Of a stretch of DNA of 64,000 nucleotides, positions 21,934 to 35,068 are shown piece by piece. The notes under the pieces were generated by a model. It had not been told where the DNA came from. It was given only the letters and a program-made list of their open reading frames with translations, and did no database searches. Made by a program: the position numbers and the translations under genes. Where the stretch lies: NCBI GenBank assembly GCA_028551475.1, contig CM052359.1:16803583-16867582 (forward strand), written 5' to 3'. The stretch's first letter is position 1; every line of letters begins with the position of its first letter. Source of the DNA: Casuarina equisetifolia (taxonomy: Eukaryota; Streptophyta; Magnoliopsida; Fagales; Casuarinaceae).

Positions 21934-23529
21934 TGTTAAATATATTTTGAATTTGACAATGATTGAAAAACTATTTCATAATTTTATATGGATATTTAAA
22001 TTAGATCATTTTAACTATATCTTGTGCCAATAAAAATGTGAAACATACGTCACACAACTAATCAAGATGATGATTATTTGCACATAAAAAACTCCCATAT
22101 ACCAAAATACATTTTGGTTTGATCATCAAGTACTTGTGGTTATTGTGCTTAAATGACTTGCCTTGAAATAAATTGTTAACTATGTCTACAAATTTGAATA
22201 AGACTTTTGGTTTGAAAACAAATATAATTAAATGCATAGAATCATTTATGTATTAAAGCAAAATCCAAAACAAATATGGAAATAAAATTACATGGGTGTT
22301 GTTGCCTTCTGTGACCGTGCGTTGAAACTAAATGAAACAGTGCACTTTGCTTAATACATAAGTGGCTAGTTGAGATGGGTTAGGGCAAATTCTTACTAGC
22401 ACTACTAAACCTGCCTTTTTCATCTTTTCTTTCCTTCTTTGTTTTGAGACATGCATATGGCATTTGAAGGCAAGAATCCAATCAAAATGGAAGCTTTTCA
22501 AAAGGAAATCAAAGGGTCTTGATTACATAATGGTATGATTTTTGTTTTTACCTAAAAAAATGGTTCTATTGGAAATTATATATAATGACAGCTAGGAAAT
22601 TTGACATATATACACAATTCTTGAGAAAAACTATCTATATACTTTTGTGAAAAATAGTCTATGAAGCAACATTCCTTGTCTATTCATGTGAGCTTATGGT
22701 AATCTCTTTCTATTTTAAGTGCTCTTGATATGTTCTATAATCCTATAAGAAAATCCATGTGATATCTTCAAAAGGTTTGTTTAAGATAATTTGATAATTT
22801 CATTGAGATTTTATTGCAATTTCTTTAACCATTTGTCCTTGATTGAGACTAGTGTTATTATGAGTCATAGTTTTTTTTTTGTCTCTTGCTATTTACTTAA
22901 AAAGAAAAGAACCTTGATTACTACTTGAGTGTTTTTGAAGCTTATCTTTGACAATGGTTGACAAATGTCATTCTTGACTAAACTATCTTAGTTTGCTAAA
23001 CTAAGGTTGTTTCTGAAGAAGTTATTGTTGTATGAAAAAATGTTTGCTTGAGTATTCTTTTAAAGATACAAATTGAGACATATTGCATGAAGCATTTTCT
23101 CGAGTCACAAATACTTCCTAATCAAAATAGAAATATTACTGTTTGAACTCCAATATTCTATAACTTGTGATTTTTAAGGTTTCATTTTGCTAGAAACATA
23201 AAATTGTAAGTTATGGTGTTGAGACTATATCGAGTTTGTTATGTTGTATTGAGAAGTTGTGTGTGGTTGGCTATTTGAAAAGTGAATTATAGATCTTTGA
23301 GTTCAATGAACTAAAGATTAGGATGCACTAAATTATAGGAGTATAACTCTCACAAAGTAGTAAAAAGGCTCTCTTACTATTGGTAAGAGGGGGTGGAAGT
23401 TAGTCTAAGAGGAGGCCGAACCATTTGAACAATTTTCTTGTGCACTATTTTTTATTGCCTCTTTTTAACACAAAAAAAAAAAAGCATAACCCAATCCAAC
23501 CCCCTTCATTAGGTTATTCCATACCAACA
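21934..23529 (+). repeat. 3' LTR of copia-B
   Basis: Begins TGTTAAATATATTTTG after a polypurine tract and ends CATACCAACA, where the sequence changes abruptly into an interrupted - strand LTR of the copia-1/A2 type. The length of about 1.6 kb was set from these borders; no second copy is present for comparison. Confidence 0.75.
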
Positions 23530-24656
23530 ATCTCAACCTTGTTACAAGAGAAAATCCCTAATAATGTATAATTTATGAGGGATATTGCTAATCAAAGAGG
23601 TTTCTAAAGATATAAAGTAATAATCCAAGCTCTAATCATGAACCCTTCAATTGTAGAGAATTTAGGTTTCAAATTTACAATAAGGTTTATGTGTAAATAG
23701 TAGTTAGAGTTCAATTAGCACATAAACAAGAGTATTCAAAAGTATAATCACAAGAATATGATCTTTAAAGAATATCACCGAAGATCTTCATAGAATCACA
23801 ATAATTCAAGTAATCTCGTTTTCCTCCTTTTCAATTTCTCAATCAACTCATTCAAAGTTGTATTCTTAAATCGCAGAGTAGAGACTTTTATAAAAGATTT
23901 AAGAGATAGTAGTTGATTTAAGGTTTCTGCCAAACCTGATAGAACCGTAACTTTTTCCCATTGAAAGACTAAAGCCTATTCCATCACTCTACTTCTAGAG
24001 CTTCAATTCAAACCCACAATCATCACAAAATTACATAGGATAGCCTTTTTTACATTCAATCGCGTCTTTTGCATTTCTTCCTGTGAGGAGAATGGCTGCT
24101 AAGAGGACAGAGTCCTTGTCTTGATCAATAGAAGCTAGGACTTCTTCTCAAGTTACCTAAAGTCACACATTCAAGTCAAACTTAAGTTACTTGGTTAGGT
24201 CAGGTTTAAGTTACAAGCACAGGCCTGACTGCTTCATGGATTAGACTCAAGCTACATAGGCTTGAATTGCTTCACAGATCAAACTCAATTTACATGGGCC
24301 TGAGTTGCTTCACAAATCATACTTAAGTTACACAGGCTTGAATTGCTTCATGGATCATCTCATTAATTCATATTGGACAACCATTTATAAAACCATTTTC
24401 CTCCAAAGACATAATATTCCAGCATCAAATTCTCTTTTAATAAGAATATTATACAACTAATATTTTCTCTTTACTTAAAAATATTCTTTTGAGACTTGGA
24501 TAAGATTGCAATATATAAGGATGTAGGAAACCAACTACTTTATAATATCATTAATTGATATTATAACCTACATACCTTTTACTTCCTTTAGTTTTGTTAC
24601 ATTTATATAGATTTAACAACAAAATTTGTCATAGCAAAACATATTTTTTTCCAACA
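23530..24656 (-). repeat. Partial copia LTR (- strand) interrupted by copia-B
   Basis: Homologous to the later part, in + coordinates, of the LTR at 37173-38748, including the hairpin at 24541-24565 and the end TTTTTCCAACA. The expected first 200-400 bases are missing because copia-B lies there; they would be upstream, outside the window. The LTR is apparently inserted in element X. Confidence 0.75.
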
Positions 24657-25090
24657 AACTTGTCACACATCAGCCTTGAATTAATCCCAATTAATACGTC
24701 CTTTTTCCTACAAATAATTCCCTACCTAATTAGTCACCTTATCCTTGAAATAAATGACAGCATATTCTACCTTTTCAAACTCATCCATTGGGTCAAATTG
24801 AAAGTAAGATTCATTACTAGTTATCCATTCTCTAGGTTTAGTTCCCTTGAATTTTGGAAATTGAGGGCACGAAGGTTATGAAGTAGAAGTACCGGGAATG
24901 GCAGGGGGTTTCCTTTACCATTTAGGGCAGTGCCACTGACCTTAGGGGGGCACTCAAGTGGTTGTGTAAGAGACTCAAAGGTTTGGCTAGAATGGAGTGA
25001 CCCATAGCCACCAAGGTGACTAAAATAGGTAGGTCCCTAAACCAATTGTGGCCATATAGGCCCCCCAACAAAAAGGAAGGATGTGCGGCG
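24657..25090 (-). other. Element X internal fragment (1)
   Basis: The sequence left of copia-A2 turns G-rich on the + strand towards its right end (AGGGGGGCACTC, GGCCCCCC) and resembles the composition of 36622-37172 right of copia-A2. The two are therefore taken as one interrupted element. There is no recognisable protein. The 95-codon open frame at 24594-24881 begins inside the neighbouring LTR and is unlikely to be real. Confidence 0.45.
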
Positions 25091-27893
25091 TGTTAGAAAA
25101 AGATATGTTTTGTTATGACAAACTTTGGTTGCATATAATATATATAAATGTTTTTCATATATTTATGTGTAAAATTGAGCAACAAGGAAGTAAAAGGTGT
25201 GTAAATTATAATATCAATCAATGATATTATAAAGTAGTTGGGTTCCTACATTCCCTTATAATGCACCACATATATGCTTAAAAGGGATATTTTTATACAA
25301 TAAATATTGATGGAATGTTAATTGCATAACAATTAATTTTAAAGAAAAAGTGATGTTGGAACTTGTATATTTGTAGGTCACTTGAAGTCCACTTAAGGAC
25401 TAATCGAAGCTCACTTGAAGCAGGCCAATTGAGGCTTGATTAAGAGATGATTCGAAGCTTACTTGAAGCAGGCCAACTATGACTTGTTGTGATATCCTTA
25501 GAAACTCAGCCCATGATATCCTTAGAAGCTAAACTTATGATATCCTTAGAAGCTCAGCCTGTGATATCTTTTGAAGCTCAGCCCACATGGTTTAAAGACA
25601 TGCTAACCTAAGTTGTCTAAAAGCTTAACAATGCCATTTCATTTAAATGACCTAAGCAAGCTTAATGGGGTCTTGACTATTTTGACTAAAGCCCTAATTT
25701 CCCAAATATTCGAGAGCTCCGCATGACTATGTCTCTCTCTCTCTCTAAGCTAATAATTCTCCAACGGGAAGATTTGTGAAAGGATTAAAGTGTCAGAATG
25801 GTCCTCTACAAGCATTAATCGAATATTCTACTATTGATTAATGGAATACTTTTCTCTTTCTAATAGGAAGAAAGCTATGGTGATGTTAGGTTTAATAAGA
25901 AACCTTAAAGAGCTATTGTTATTCAAAAATGATATTAAGTCCTTTTTAACGATTGATTTAGAGCTTTTGGATGATATACTTATGAAATCGTGAGAAGCAT
26001 TAATGTTTTGCTCATTGATAACTCTATTTTTATAGAGTTATTTTACCTATTTTAGGTAATAAATAACATTAATAATTATGGGAAAACATTTAAACTCCTT
26101 TTTAATTACATAAATTTATTTGTTTATGTAGCACAAGGAGACAAGGAGACAAGGAGACAAGGAGAAAATGGATGAACATGGGAACCTGATGCTTATTGTG
26201 TGGCAAAATCATAATATTAAGATCAAGATAGTCAAGATGGGCTTGGGCTTTAGATGATTGTTATTAGATTTTCTATTGTTGTTGGGTTTTCTAAGTAAAT
26301 AGAAAACCCAGTCATGTTAGGAATTCAAATCCCAATTAATTTAGGAGTTAAAAACCCAATTGTTTTAAGTATCTAAAACCGACTTCTATTGGGATAAGGT
26401 CTAAACTCAAAACTCTATTTAAAAGAAGAGAAGAAGCAAAACAGGGGAGAAGAGGAAATTGAATGCAACTTAAGAAAGGGATCAAGAATTCAAGGTTTTT
26501 TTGAAGAGAAGACAATAAGGGTGATAGATTTCTTGTTCTTGGATTCAAGATGCCTTTTTTGTTTCCTATTATAGTTCTTCCTCATTATTTCTTTATGTTT
26601 TACTTTATTTTTGTTAGAGCTACAATGTAACCTAATTATAATGGTATGGATCTTATGATTATTATGTTTTATAAGACATTTTATTTATGTGAAGTTGTAT
26701 GTTATTATGTTTAATTCTTTTAAGTAATTAGCTATCACTTGAATGATCTGATTTGCATATTTGAGACTGATAGGAGATGATATGCAGTTGTTTCCTATAA
26801 TGTTAACCATAAATTAAATATGGATAGACATACACCATATTATTTGTGTGGCTTTTGATGTAAACTAGGAATATTCATAAATCTTAATGCATTTGCTTTG
26901 TTTCAATTCACATATAGAGATATAGTAAATTAATGAGCTAAATAGGTTTGCTATACCTAGACATAGGATAGTAAATAAATTAGGAAGTTTCGTCATCACA
27001 TAGATATTATCCCTCTTGCAAGCATAAATAATTAATATTAATACCTAGTAATTATGGTAAAATCATATGCTCTAATATATTTTGCATATTTAGTTTTCTT
27101 AGATTTAGTTAGTTAATCTATCATCTATTATTTGGATTTGTTAGATAAATTCTAGGAGTTATTCACCATTAGTAATTAGTTAATCTAGTAATCATTAATC
27201 TCTGTGGGACGATATCTTTCTCATCATTATATTACTTATCTGACATATTCACTTGCATTTAGAATTTCACCAAACACTCATATACTACCATCATATTCAA
27301 CTTCGGTAATATTACCCAATCTGGGGTGATACTCGGTGATACTCTTCCAAGATTGTTTCTTTGTGATTACTTATACTTGTATACACTTGTTTATGTGCTA
27401 ATTAAACTCTACACATTATATGCATATAAGTGTTGTAAATCTAAAACCCTAATTTGATGATATTTAGGAGTTTCATGATTAGAGCTTAGATACTTGTTTA
27501 ATCTTTTGAATAAGCTCTTTGATAAGCAATATCCCACACATTTCATATTATTTGGGGATTTGCTAATTGTCCAAAGGTTGTTTCAACCTTATCTTGTAAT
27601 TGGTGACTTGTCCAAAGGAAAGTGTGGAGAATGTTTTCTCCTACTTTGTTAGTAAAGAGGACTTCAATTAGTTGAGTTAAAGACAGAAGAAGGTGGAAGT
27701 AGGTGAAAAGGGCTGAACCATTATGGAAAAATTGATGTGTCTTTCTTTGATGTTTGAGATTATCTTAACTTGTTGTCTATACTTTTCTCTTGTGGTGGAT
27801 TTGATTTTGTTGTGTGTTTTAAATAACCTATTGTAGAAATATTGCTAGAAAACCAATTCACCCCCCCTTCTTGGTTAGCCATTGTACTTAACA
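25091..27893 (+). repeat. 5' LTR of copia-A2, interrupted by an Athila-like solo LTR
   Basis: Begins TGTTAGAAAAAGATATG and ends GTACTTAACA; it matches 35069-36621 when 26016-27281 is removed (about 1.54 kb net). It has the hairpin at 25207-25231. Confidence 0.9.
26016..27276 (+). repeat. Solo LTR of the Athila-like family
   Basis: Starts TGATAACTCTATTTTTATAG and ends TTTCACCAAACA, the inverted counterpart of 264-1672. The 5-bp duplication CTCAT is exact (26011-26015 and 27277-27281). The uninterrupted sequence is present at about 35984-36002 in the other LTR of copia-A2, where CTCAT occurs once. A solo LTR is what remains after recombination between the two LTRs of an element. The - strand open frame at 26348-26548 is not a gene. 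Confidence 0.95.
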
Positions 27894-27895
27894 AC

Positions 27896-27915
27896 TGGCA
27901 TTAAGAGTTAGGTTC
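27896..27915 (+). other. Primer binding site of copia-A2
   Basis: TGGCATTAAGAGTTAGGTTC, two bases after the LTR end, is a decayed form of the copia initiator-tRNA-Met site TGGTATCAGAGC. Confidence 0.75.
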
Positions 27916-27955
27916 TTTTATTTAAAGACTTAACATCCTAGAGTAGATCCTTATA

Positions 27956-30830
27956 ATGGTTGTAGAAAAAGGTGTAGTTATCATGAGGTTCAACAAACCA
28001 CTTCTATTTGGTGGAATAAACTATAGACATTGGAAGTAACTAATGCAAGTATTTATTATTGGTCAAGATCCGAAAGCTTAGCAGGCTATCAAGAAGGGTA
28101 CTATGTTACCCAAAACTAATAAGTGGAGTAAAAATAAAGCCAAAGTCATGGGACTAAATGCTAAGGCTATGAACATGATATATAGTGGTCTAAGAGCTCA
28201 TGACTTTAACAAAGTGTCTTCTTGCATCAACGGTAAGGAAATATGGTATAAGCTAGAGGTAATATATAAAGGTACTAAGAAGGTGAAATCTTCTAAAGTA
28301 TTATGCTTACACATGATTATGAATTACTTGCTACAAATGATTTTGAAGCTGTTAATGAAATGTTTGGTAGATTTACTAAGATAGTTTCTGAACTTCAATT
28401 ACTAGGAAAGACATACACAAATGAGGAAATGGTTAGAAAACTACTAGTTACTGTTGGAAAATAAGGGTTTTGTTGTGACAAAATCTATTGTGAATTATTT
28501 ATTGAAAAATGTTTTTCATTTGTGCAAAAGAAAATCATAAGAGTAAAAGGTGTACAAATTATAATATCAATCAATGATATTATAAAGTAGCTAGGTTCCT
28601 ACATTCTTTCATAAAACATCTTCTTAAAGTGTTCTTGAGAAATCTATTTGTGAATGACGTTAAAAATATATTTGAATATATTTTAAGAAAAATGATACTT
28701 GGCTTTATGCACTTATAGGAATAAGGAGGTTTTATTCAAGCTTGATCTTAATTCAAGTGATTATATGTTACATTAAATGTGAGCTTGCTAAATGATTATA
28801 TTGTTGGACCATGCTTATATTACTAGATCATGCTTATACTACTGAATCATGCTTATATTACTAGACTATGCTTATATTATTAGACTGTGCTTATATTGCT
28901 GGATTGAGCTCATTAAGAGCTGGCCCATGTTTTGTTCTTATAAGAGACTTGGCCCGTGCTCTATTCTTATAAGAAACTTGGCCCATGGTCTGTAGTTATA
29001 AATGACTTGGCCCGTGATCTGCACTTACAAATGACTTGGCCCATAATATGCTTTTAGCCCATGTTTTGACATTTTCCGTTTAGCCCACAAGATGGTGCCA
29101 TTCAGAAGACACACTTAAGTGTCTCGATCATCTTAGAAGCCTTAGCTTCTATTCAAAACACCAATGCCCCCTTTCTATCTTTCTCACTACAGTCCCCTCT
29201 TTGCTTCTCTAATAGGAATATTTGCATAAGTGTTTAAAAGAATGCCAGAATCTAAAGCTCGGTTTGATGAAGACGCTAATGTGGAATCAAAAAAGGTACA
29301 AGCTACATTCTCTCAACGGGAAGAAACCTATGATATGATGGGTATGGCAGAAATCATCTCTCGATTCTTTATTTTCATCTCATATATAAGAGAAAGCCAT
29401 TCTATGTTTTGAGATGACAGTTTTGAAGTGAATATCTTTAAGTTATTATTCAAGAGAAGTTATTCTAGAGCTCATTCTCTATCCACTATGAAGAAGCTTC
29501 AGTGATATCTTTGATACTCAGCTTATTATCACTTCTGTGTGATTATTCGTTATGATATATCTTTGTTTATGTGCTAATTGAACATATATTATTATTTGCA
29601 CATAAACTGAGTTGTAAATCTAAAACCCTAATCTGAAAATATTTTGGGGGTTTTGGGATTAGAGCTTATAATTACATTCAATGTCTTGTACAAGCTCTTG
29701 TATTAGCATTATCCTTCATTATATTTACATCTTTAAGGGATTTGCTATTTGAACTAAGGTTGATTAACCTTATATTGTATTTGGACTTGAGAATTTCCTT
29801 GAGAAAGAATTATTTGGATTAGGGAGAATGTTTTCTCCTAATCTGGTTTGAGTAAAGGAGACTTCAATCGATTAGATTGAAAGAAAAAGGGTGGACATAA
29901 GACTCAAGGATTGAGTGCCAAACCACTGTGGTAAATCTGGTGTTTCTTCCTTTTCCCTCTATTAACTTGAATTTTACTTGCTATTTATTACAAATTGATT
30001 TATCATTTACTTGATACTATCCAACTATTATACTTGTTAAATAGTTATGAAATATTTTATGATAATTTGCTATCTTATTGTTAAGTAACATGTCACTTGC
30101 TTAGAATTTGTTTGCTTAATGCTTGCCTAATTTGTGTGACTTGTATAAGCACTCAAAATCTTTTAGATCAGAAAAAATTATTGCTTAGTCTTGGCTTAAA
30201 CAATTCAATCCCCCTTCTTGTTAAGCCATAAAACCTAACAGTTACTTTACCTAAAAGTTGGGACCCTAAGAAGATAGCTATAGAGGAAGCACATGACTTA
30301 GAAAAGCTCACTTTAGATGATATGTTAGGATCACTAAAAATCCATGAAATGTAATTAATGAGAAGAGAAAAAGAAAAAGAAAAAGAAAAAGAAAATAGAA
30401 AGTCACTTGCTTTAAAAGTAGAAGTAGAAAAGGTTGATGAGATAGAGTTTAAAAATGATGAAATTGACTTGATAGATAGAAGATTTAGAAAATTTCTTAG
30501 AAAATGTTTAAGCTAGAATGTAGGTCAATCTAGGAGGAAAGAAACACATGACCTTAGGGAGAATCTATGCTATGAGTGTAGAAAATCAGGACATATTAAG
30601 GCTGATTACCCTCTGCTTAATAAGAAAAATAATAAAAATAAGAAGAAAGCAATGATTGTTGCTTGGGATCATGAAAGCTCTTCATCAAATCAGGAAGAAT
30701 AAAAGGAAGTTACATATTTATGCTTGACCACAACAATAACTATAGAAGAAGAACTTGAGGTAAGTGTCACTAAACTTCAAGATGATGCAAATTGTGATAT
30801 AGAAACAGCCTTCTTTGATTTAGTTGATAT
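27956..30830 (+). pseudogene. Copia-A2 gag, interrupted by a solo LTR
   Basis: The ATG at 27956-27958 opens a frame with NKPLLFGGINYRHWK, then an in-frame TAA (28037-28039) at the same place as in copia-2. The gag core follows: WSKNKAKVMGLNAKAMNMIY, NGKEIWYKLEVIYKGTKKVK, then a frameshift. The coding sequence is cut at 28451 and continues at 30241 with LPKSWDPKKIAIEEAHDLEK. A basic KEKEKEKE repeat and the knuckle CYECRKSGHIKADY follow; the last knuckle Cys is changed to Tyr. Several stops: no functional Gag. Confidence 0.87.
28452..30240 (+). repeat. Solo copia LTR inserted in copia-A2 gag
   Basis: Starts TGTTGGAAAATAAGG and ends CATAAAACCTAACA. The duplication GTTAC is exact (28447-28451 and 30241-30245), and removing it restores the gag reading. 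At 1789 bases it is longer than the other LTRs and represents a subfamily; it has the hairpin at 28560-28584. The open frame at 29230-29412 is LTR sequence. Confidence 0.93.
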
Positions 30831-30839
30831 GCAAATAAA

Positions 30840-33800
30840 ATGAAAGATAAATACAAAAAATTAAAAGCAAAATATAAATTGGTAAAGGTTGAAACAGTGC
30901 ATGATAAAGTTGTTGTGACATTATCTTATTTGCATGAAAATAATAGTGCATCTGAGGACATTTGCATTAAACATGATGCATATTTTATAGATAATACATG
31001 TTCTAATTTAGGTCACAAACATGCTAGCATTGTTGAACTTGTTTTTTTTAATTATGAAATAAAAAATCTTAATATGAGAATTTGTGAATTAGAAAAAAAA
31101 AAAACAAGAAATGTAGTTGGAGTTAGATAACACTACTTTGATGTTAAATAAATTCACAAAAGGTAGCATCATGTTAGATAAAATGTTGCAATCACAAAGA
31201 GGTATATATGACAAAGTAGGAATAGGATATAATTCAAGAGAAAACTCAAAGTCTTTCACTAAATTTTTTTGAAAAGAAAAGCTACACAATTCCGCTGCAT
31301 AATGAATGTTCATGTTGTAAATATGTTGGTCATTCTACTGTTACATGTCCTATTAGGCTTAGAAAATCATATAAGATAAAGAAAGTTTGGTACCTAAAAC
31401 TTTCAATAGCATGACCTTAACTAACACTTATGAACCCAAAGAAAAAAGGGTATCAAGCACTTCAATGAGTGTTTTTATTTCTACAAGCTTTAAGTGCAAA
31501 GATAAACAAAATGGACTACAAGAATTTATGGATTCTAGATAGCAGGTGCTTTCATCATATGACTGGGATGATGGAGCTCTTCTCAACACTTGAGTTGAAA
31601 TCTAGAGTTACAATTTCTTTTTAAGATAACTCCAAAGGAAAGATTAAGGGTATGGGAACTATACGTAACCCAAAAACTTTACTTATTTTTGATGAGTTGT
31701 ATGTAGATGAATTGAAATTCAATTTTTTGAGCATAAGTCAACTTTGTTATAAAGACTTCAAAATCAAATTTGGAAAAGAACTTTGTTGTGTTGAAAATGT
31801 GGAACACGGTGTAAAAATTGTCGAAAAAAGAAAGGATAACATCTATGTGCTTGATCTTAGTGATTTAACCACTGAACAAACATGCTTAACTGTACGTAAA
31901 AAGGTTAATGCTTGGCTATGGCATAGGAAACTTAGACATGTTGGCTTAGGTAGTAGAAAAACCATTCAAAAATAATCTTGTTAAAGGTCTACCTACTCTT
32001 AGCTTTGATAAAAAGAGATTGTGTGAGACATGTGTAAAGGGTAAACATAATCAAAATAGCTTCAAACTGAAGCTTGTTTTATCTATTGCAAGACCATTAG
32101 AATTGCTTCATATGGATATATTCGGTCCATTGAAAATAACTACCTTAAATGGTAAATATCATGCATTGGTTATAGTAGATGATTATACAAGATATACATG
32201 GGAATATTTACTTTGCAAGAAAAGATGAAGCATTTGAGAAATTTGTTGATTTCTCAAGACTAATCCAAAATGAAAGGGGTCTATCCATCACAAAGATTAG
32301 GATTGACCATGGTGGTGAATTTGAAAATCACCTATTTGAGAAATTCTGCTCTAAGAATGGTATTTCTCACAACTTTTCTGCCTAGGACACCACAACAAAA
32401 TGATGTTGTAAAGAGAAAAAATAGGACACTTCAATAGATGGCTAGAATTATGATGTGTGAGTACAATCTTCCTAAACAATTTTGAAGAAAAACTATCAAC
32501 ATAGCCTATTACATCTCAAACCGAGCATTTTTAAGACCAATCTTGAAAAAAACTCCGTTTGAATTATTGTTTGGTAGGAAACCGAATATATCATATTTTC
32601 ATATCTTTGGTAGTAAATGCTTTGTCTTGAATAATGGTAAAGAGTCACTTGATAAACTAGACTTTAAGAATGATGAGGCCATATTTCTCAATTACTCTTA
32701 TACTAGTAAAGCATATAGAGTTTTCAATAAAAGAACTCTAGTAGTTGAGGAATCTATTCATGTTAGATTTGAAGATAATTGCATAGAGAATGAAGCTAAT
32801 CCAAGTTTGAATGAACAAGGATTTAATTTGAAAAATGTAGCTAGAGTTAAGGAGGAGTCAAGAGACTTTTCATTTCCTAAAGTTAGAGGAAAGGTAGATT
32901 AGCAACACATTCTAGGAGATATCACTCATAGAGTGAGTACCCGTTCATGGTATCATAATACTTGTGAACATCAAGCTTTCCTATCTCAAGTACAGCCAAA
33001 GAAGGTAGATGAGGCACTTGGAGATGAAAAGTGGCTTCTTGCTATGCAAGAAGAATTAAACTAGTTTGAAAGAAGCAAAGTCCAGAACTTAGTTCCTAGA
33101 CCAGAAAATCATTTAGTAATTGGCATAAAATGGGTATTTAGAAATAAGTTAGCTGAAAATGAAATAATTACTAGAAACAAGGCTAGACTAGTGGCACAAG
33201 GGTATAGTCAAGAAGAGGGAATTGACTATGATGAAACATTTGCACCAATAGCTAGTTAGAAGCAATATGAATGTTATTGGCCTTTGCTTGTTGTATGAAT
33301 TTCACTCTTTATCAAATGGATGTGAAGAGTGTTTTTTTGAATGGTGTTGTTAAAGAAGAAGTATATGTAGAATAACTACCCAGATTTGAAGATCCTGTAT
33401 GTCTTACTCATGTATTCAAGCTTTTAAATGCTTTATAAGGTCTTAAACAAGCTCCACGGGCTTGGTATGATAAGTTGAGTACCTTTTTGCTTAGTGCAAA
33501 TTTTAGGAAAGGAAAGGTAGATACCACATTGTTTATTAAAACTAAAGAAAAAGATATCTTGATTGTTCAAATTTATGTTGATGATATTGTGTTTGGTTCT
33601 TCAAATCATGCTTTATGTAAAGACTTTGCCAACTCTATGCAACATGAATTTGAGATGAGTATAATGGGTGAATTAACATACTTTCTAGGTTTGCTAATTA
33701 AACAAATTGGTAAAGGAATCTTTATAAGTCAAACTAAATATGCAAATGAATTACTCAAGAAATACAAGATGCATGATTCTAAGCCAGGTTAATGTTGATT

Positions 33801-34555
33801 CAAAAGCTCTTAGGTTAGTTGTGGGTTACCTATAAACACTTTCATTAGCACATCCATATCTTTATCACATGATGAACATGAGGTTAGTGTTAATTCAAAA
33901 CTCTATCAAGGGATGATTGGTTCATTGTTGTTCTTGACTGCATCTCAGCTAATATCATGTTTAATGTATACTTATGTGCTAGATACCAATATGATCCAAA
34001 AGTACAACACTTGACTGATGTTACTTAAAAGACACAGTCACCCAAGGAATCTGGTATCCTAGAGATATAACCCTTGATTTGCTTACTTTTAGTGATTCTG
34101 ATTATGTTGGTCGTAAAATAGATAAAAAGAGTACAAGTGGTGCTTGCCATTTTCTTGGAAACATGCTAGTTTCTTGGTACTCTAAGAAATAAAATAGAGT
34201 AGCTTTATCCTCTACTAAGGCTGAATATATTGTTGTTGCTAGCTATTATGCTTAAATTCTAGGGATGAAACAACAATTAGAATACTATGGCATTTGTTCT
34301 TCAAATGTTCTATTAAAATGTGATAACACTAGTGCTATAAATTTGACCAAGAATCCTATACAACATTTTAAAACCAAGCATATTGAAATTAGGGATCACT
34401 TCATTAGAGATCATGTGCAAAAAAATGATATTACACTTGAGTTTGTGCATATTGACCAACAACTTACTAATATTTTTACAAAACCCTTAGACAAAGAAAG
34501 ATTTTATACTTTCCAAAAAAAGCTTGGAATGTCCTTATTTGAAGATATTTCTTGA
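30840..34555 (+). pseudogene. Copia-A2 pol: spacer, pre-integrase, integrase, RT and RNase H
   Basis: In order: a lysine-rich spacer (30840-31130); pre-integrase with FHHMTGMMELFS and LLIFDELYVDELKFNFLSIS (about 31540-31760); WLWHRKLRHVG; CETCVKGKHNQNSFK; the integrase core with HMDIFGP and RIDHGGEF. The catalytic Glu is replaced by Lys (VVKRKNR near 32405). RT carries [37 protein letters not shown] and QIYVDDIVFGSS (YVDD intact, near 33565-33600). RNase H carries SDSDYVGRKIDKKSTSGA-like and KCDNTSAINLTKNPIQH, ending LGMSLFEDIS at 34555. Many stops and frame changes. Confidence 0.9.
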
Positions 34556-35068
34556 ATTTTCTTCTTCTCTATATTGTGGTTTGTTCTGATCTACTTTATT
34601 GTGTTCTTCTATTCTCTATAAAAGCATTTACTTTAAAGGGGAGCACTATGATCATAAATTTGCTCATCAGGTCAGCTATCTAAACTCCTTTCATAGTTTT
34701 CTTAGCTTTTATGCTTTTCTATGACTTCTCTTTTATTGTCGCGTGCTCTTTTACTTAGGAGAAAAAAGGGGTAGAGAGAGCATTAGCACATGCATGTTCC
34801 ATTTTTGACTTAATAGTGCAGAATGTGGGATAACTCTCTAGCACCCTTAATGTATGTTGAGCAATATGTTTATCTATAGTGTCTTGAAAATATGCTTTAC
34901 TATGCTTTACTTATATTGAATGCCATGAAAAACATGTTATATCATATGTATGTTGTATATTTGAACATCTAGAATGCAAATCATTATATATATTGATCAT
35001 TCTATTGATGACATGTGCTATTATACACTCAAACTTTGAAAAAAATTTCATCATAAAAAAAGGGAGAT
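34556..35068 (+). other. Copia-A2 3' noncoding region and polypurine tract
   Basis: About 510 bases without a supported frame between the pol stop and the 3' LTR. It shares with copia-1 and copia-2 the phrase GCACATGCATGTTCCATTT (near 34786) and GTGGGATAA (near 34825). The polypurine tract is AAAAAAAGGGAGAT (35055-35068). Confidence 0.75.
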
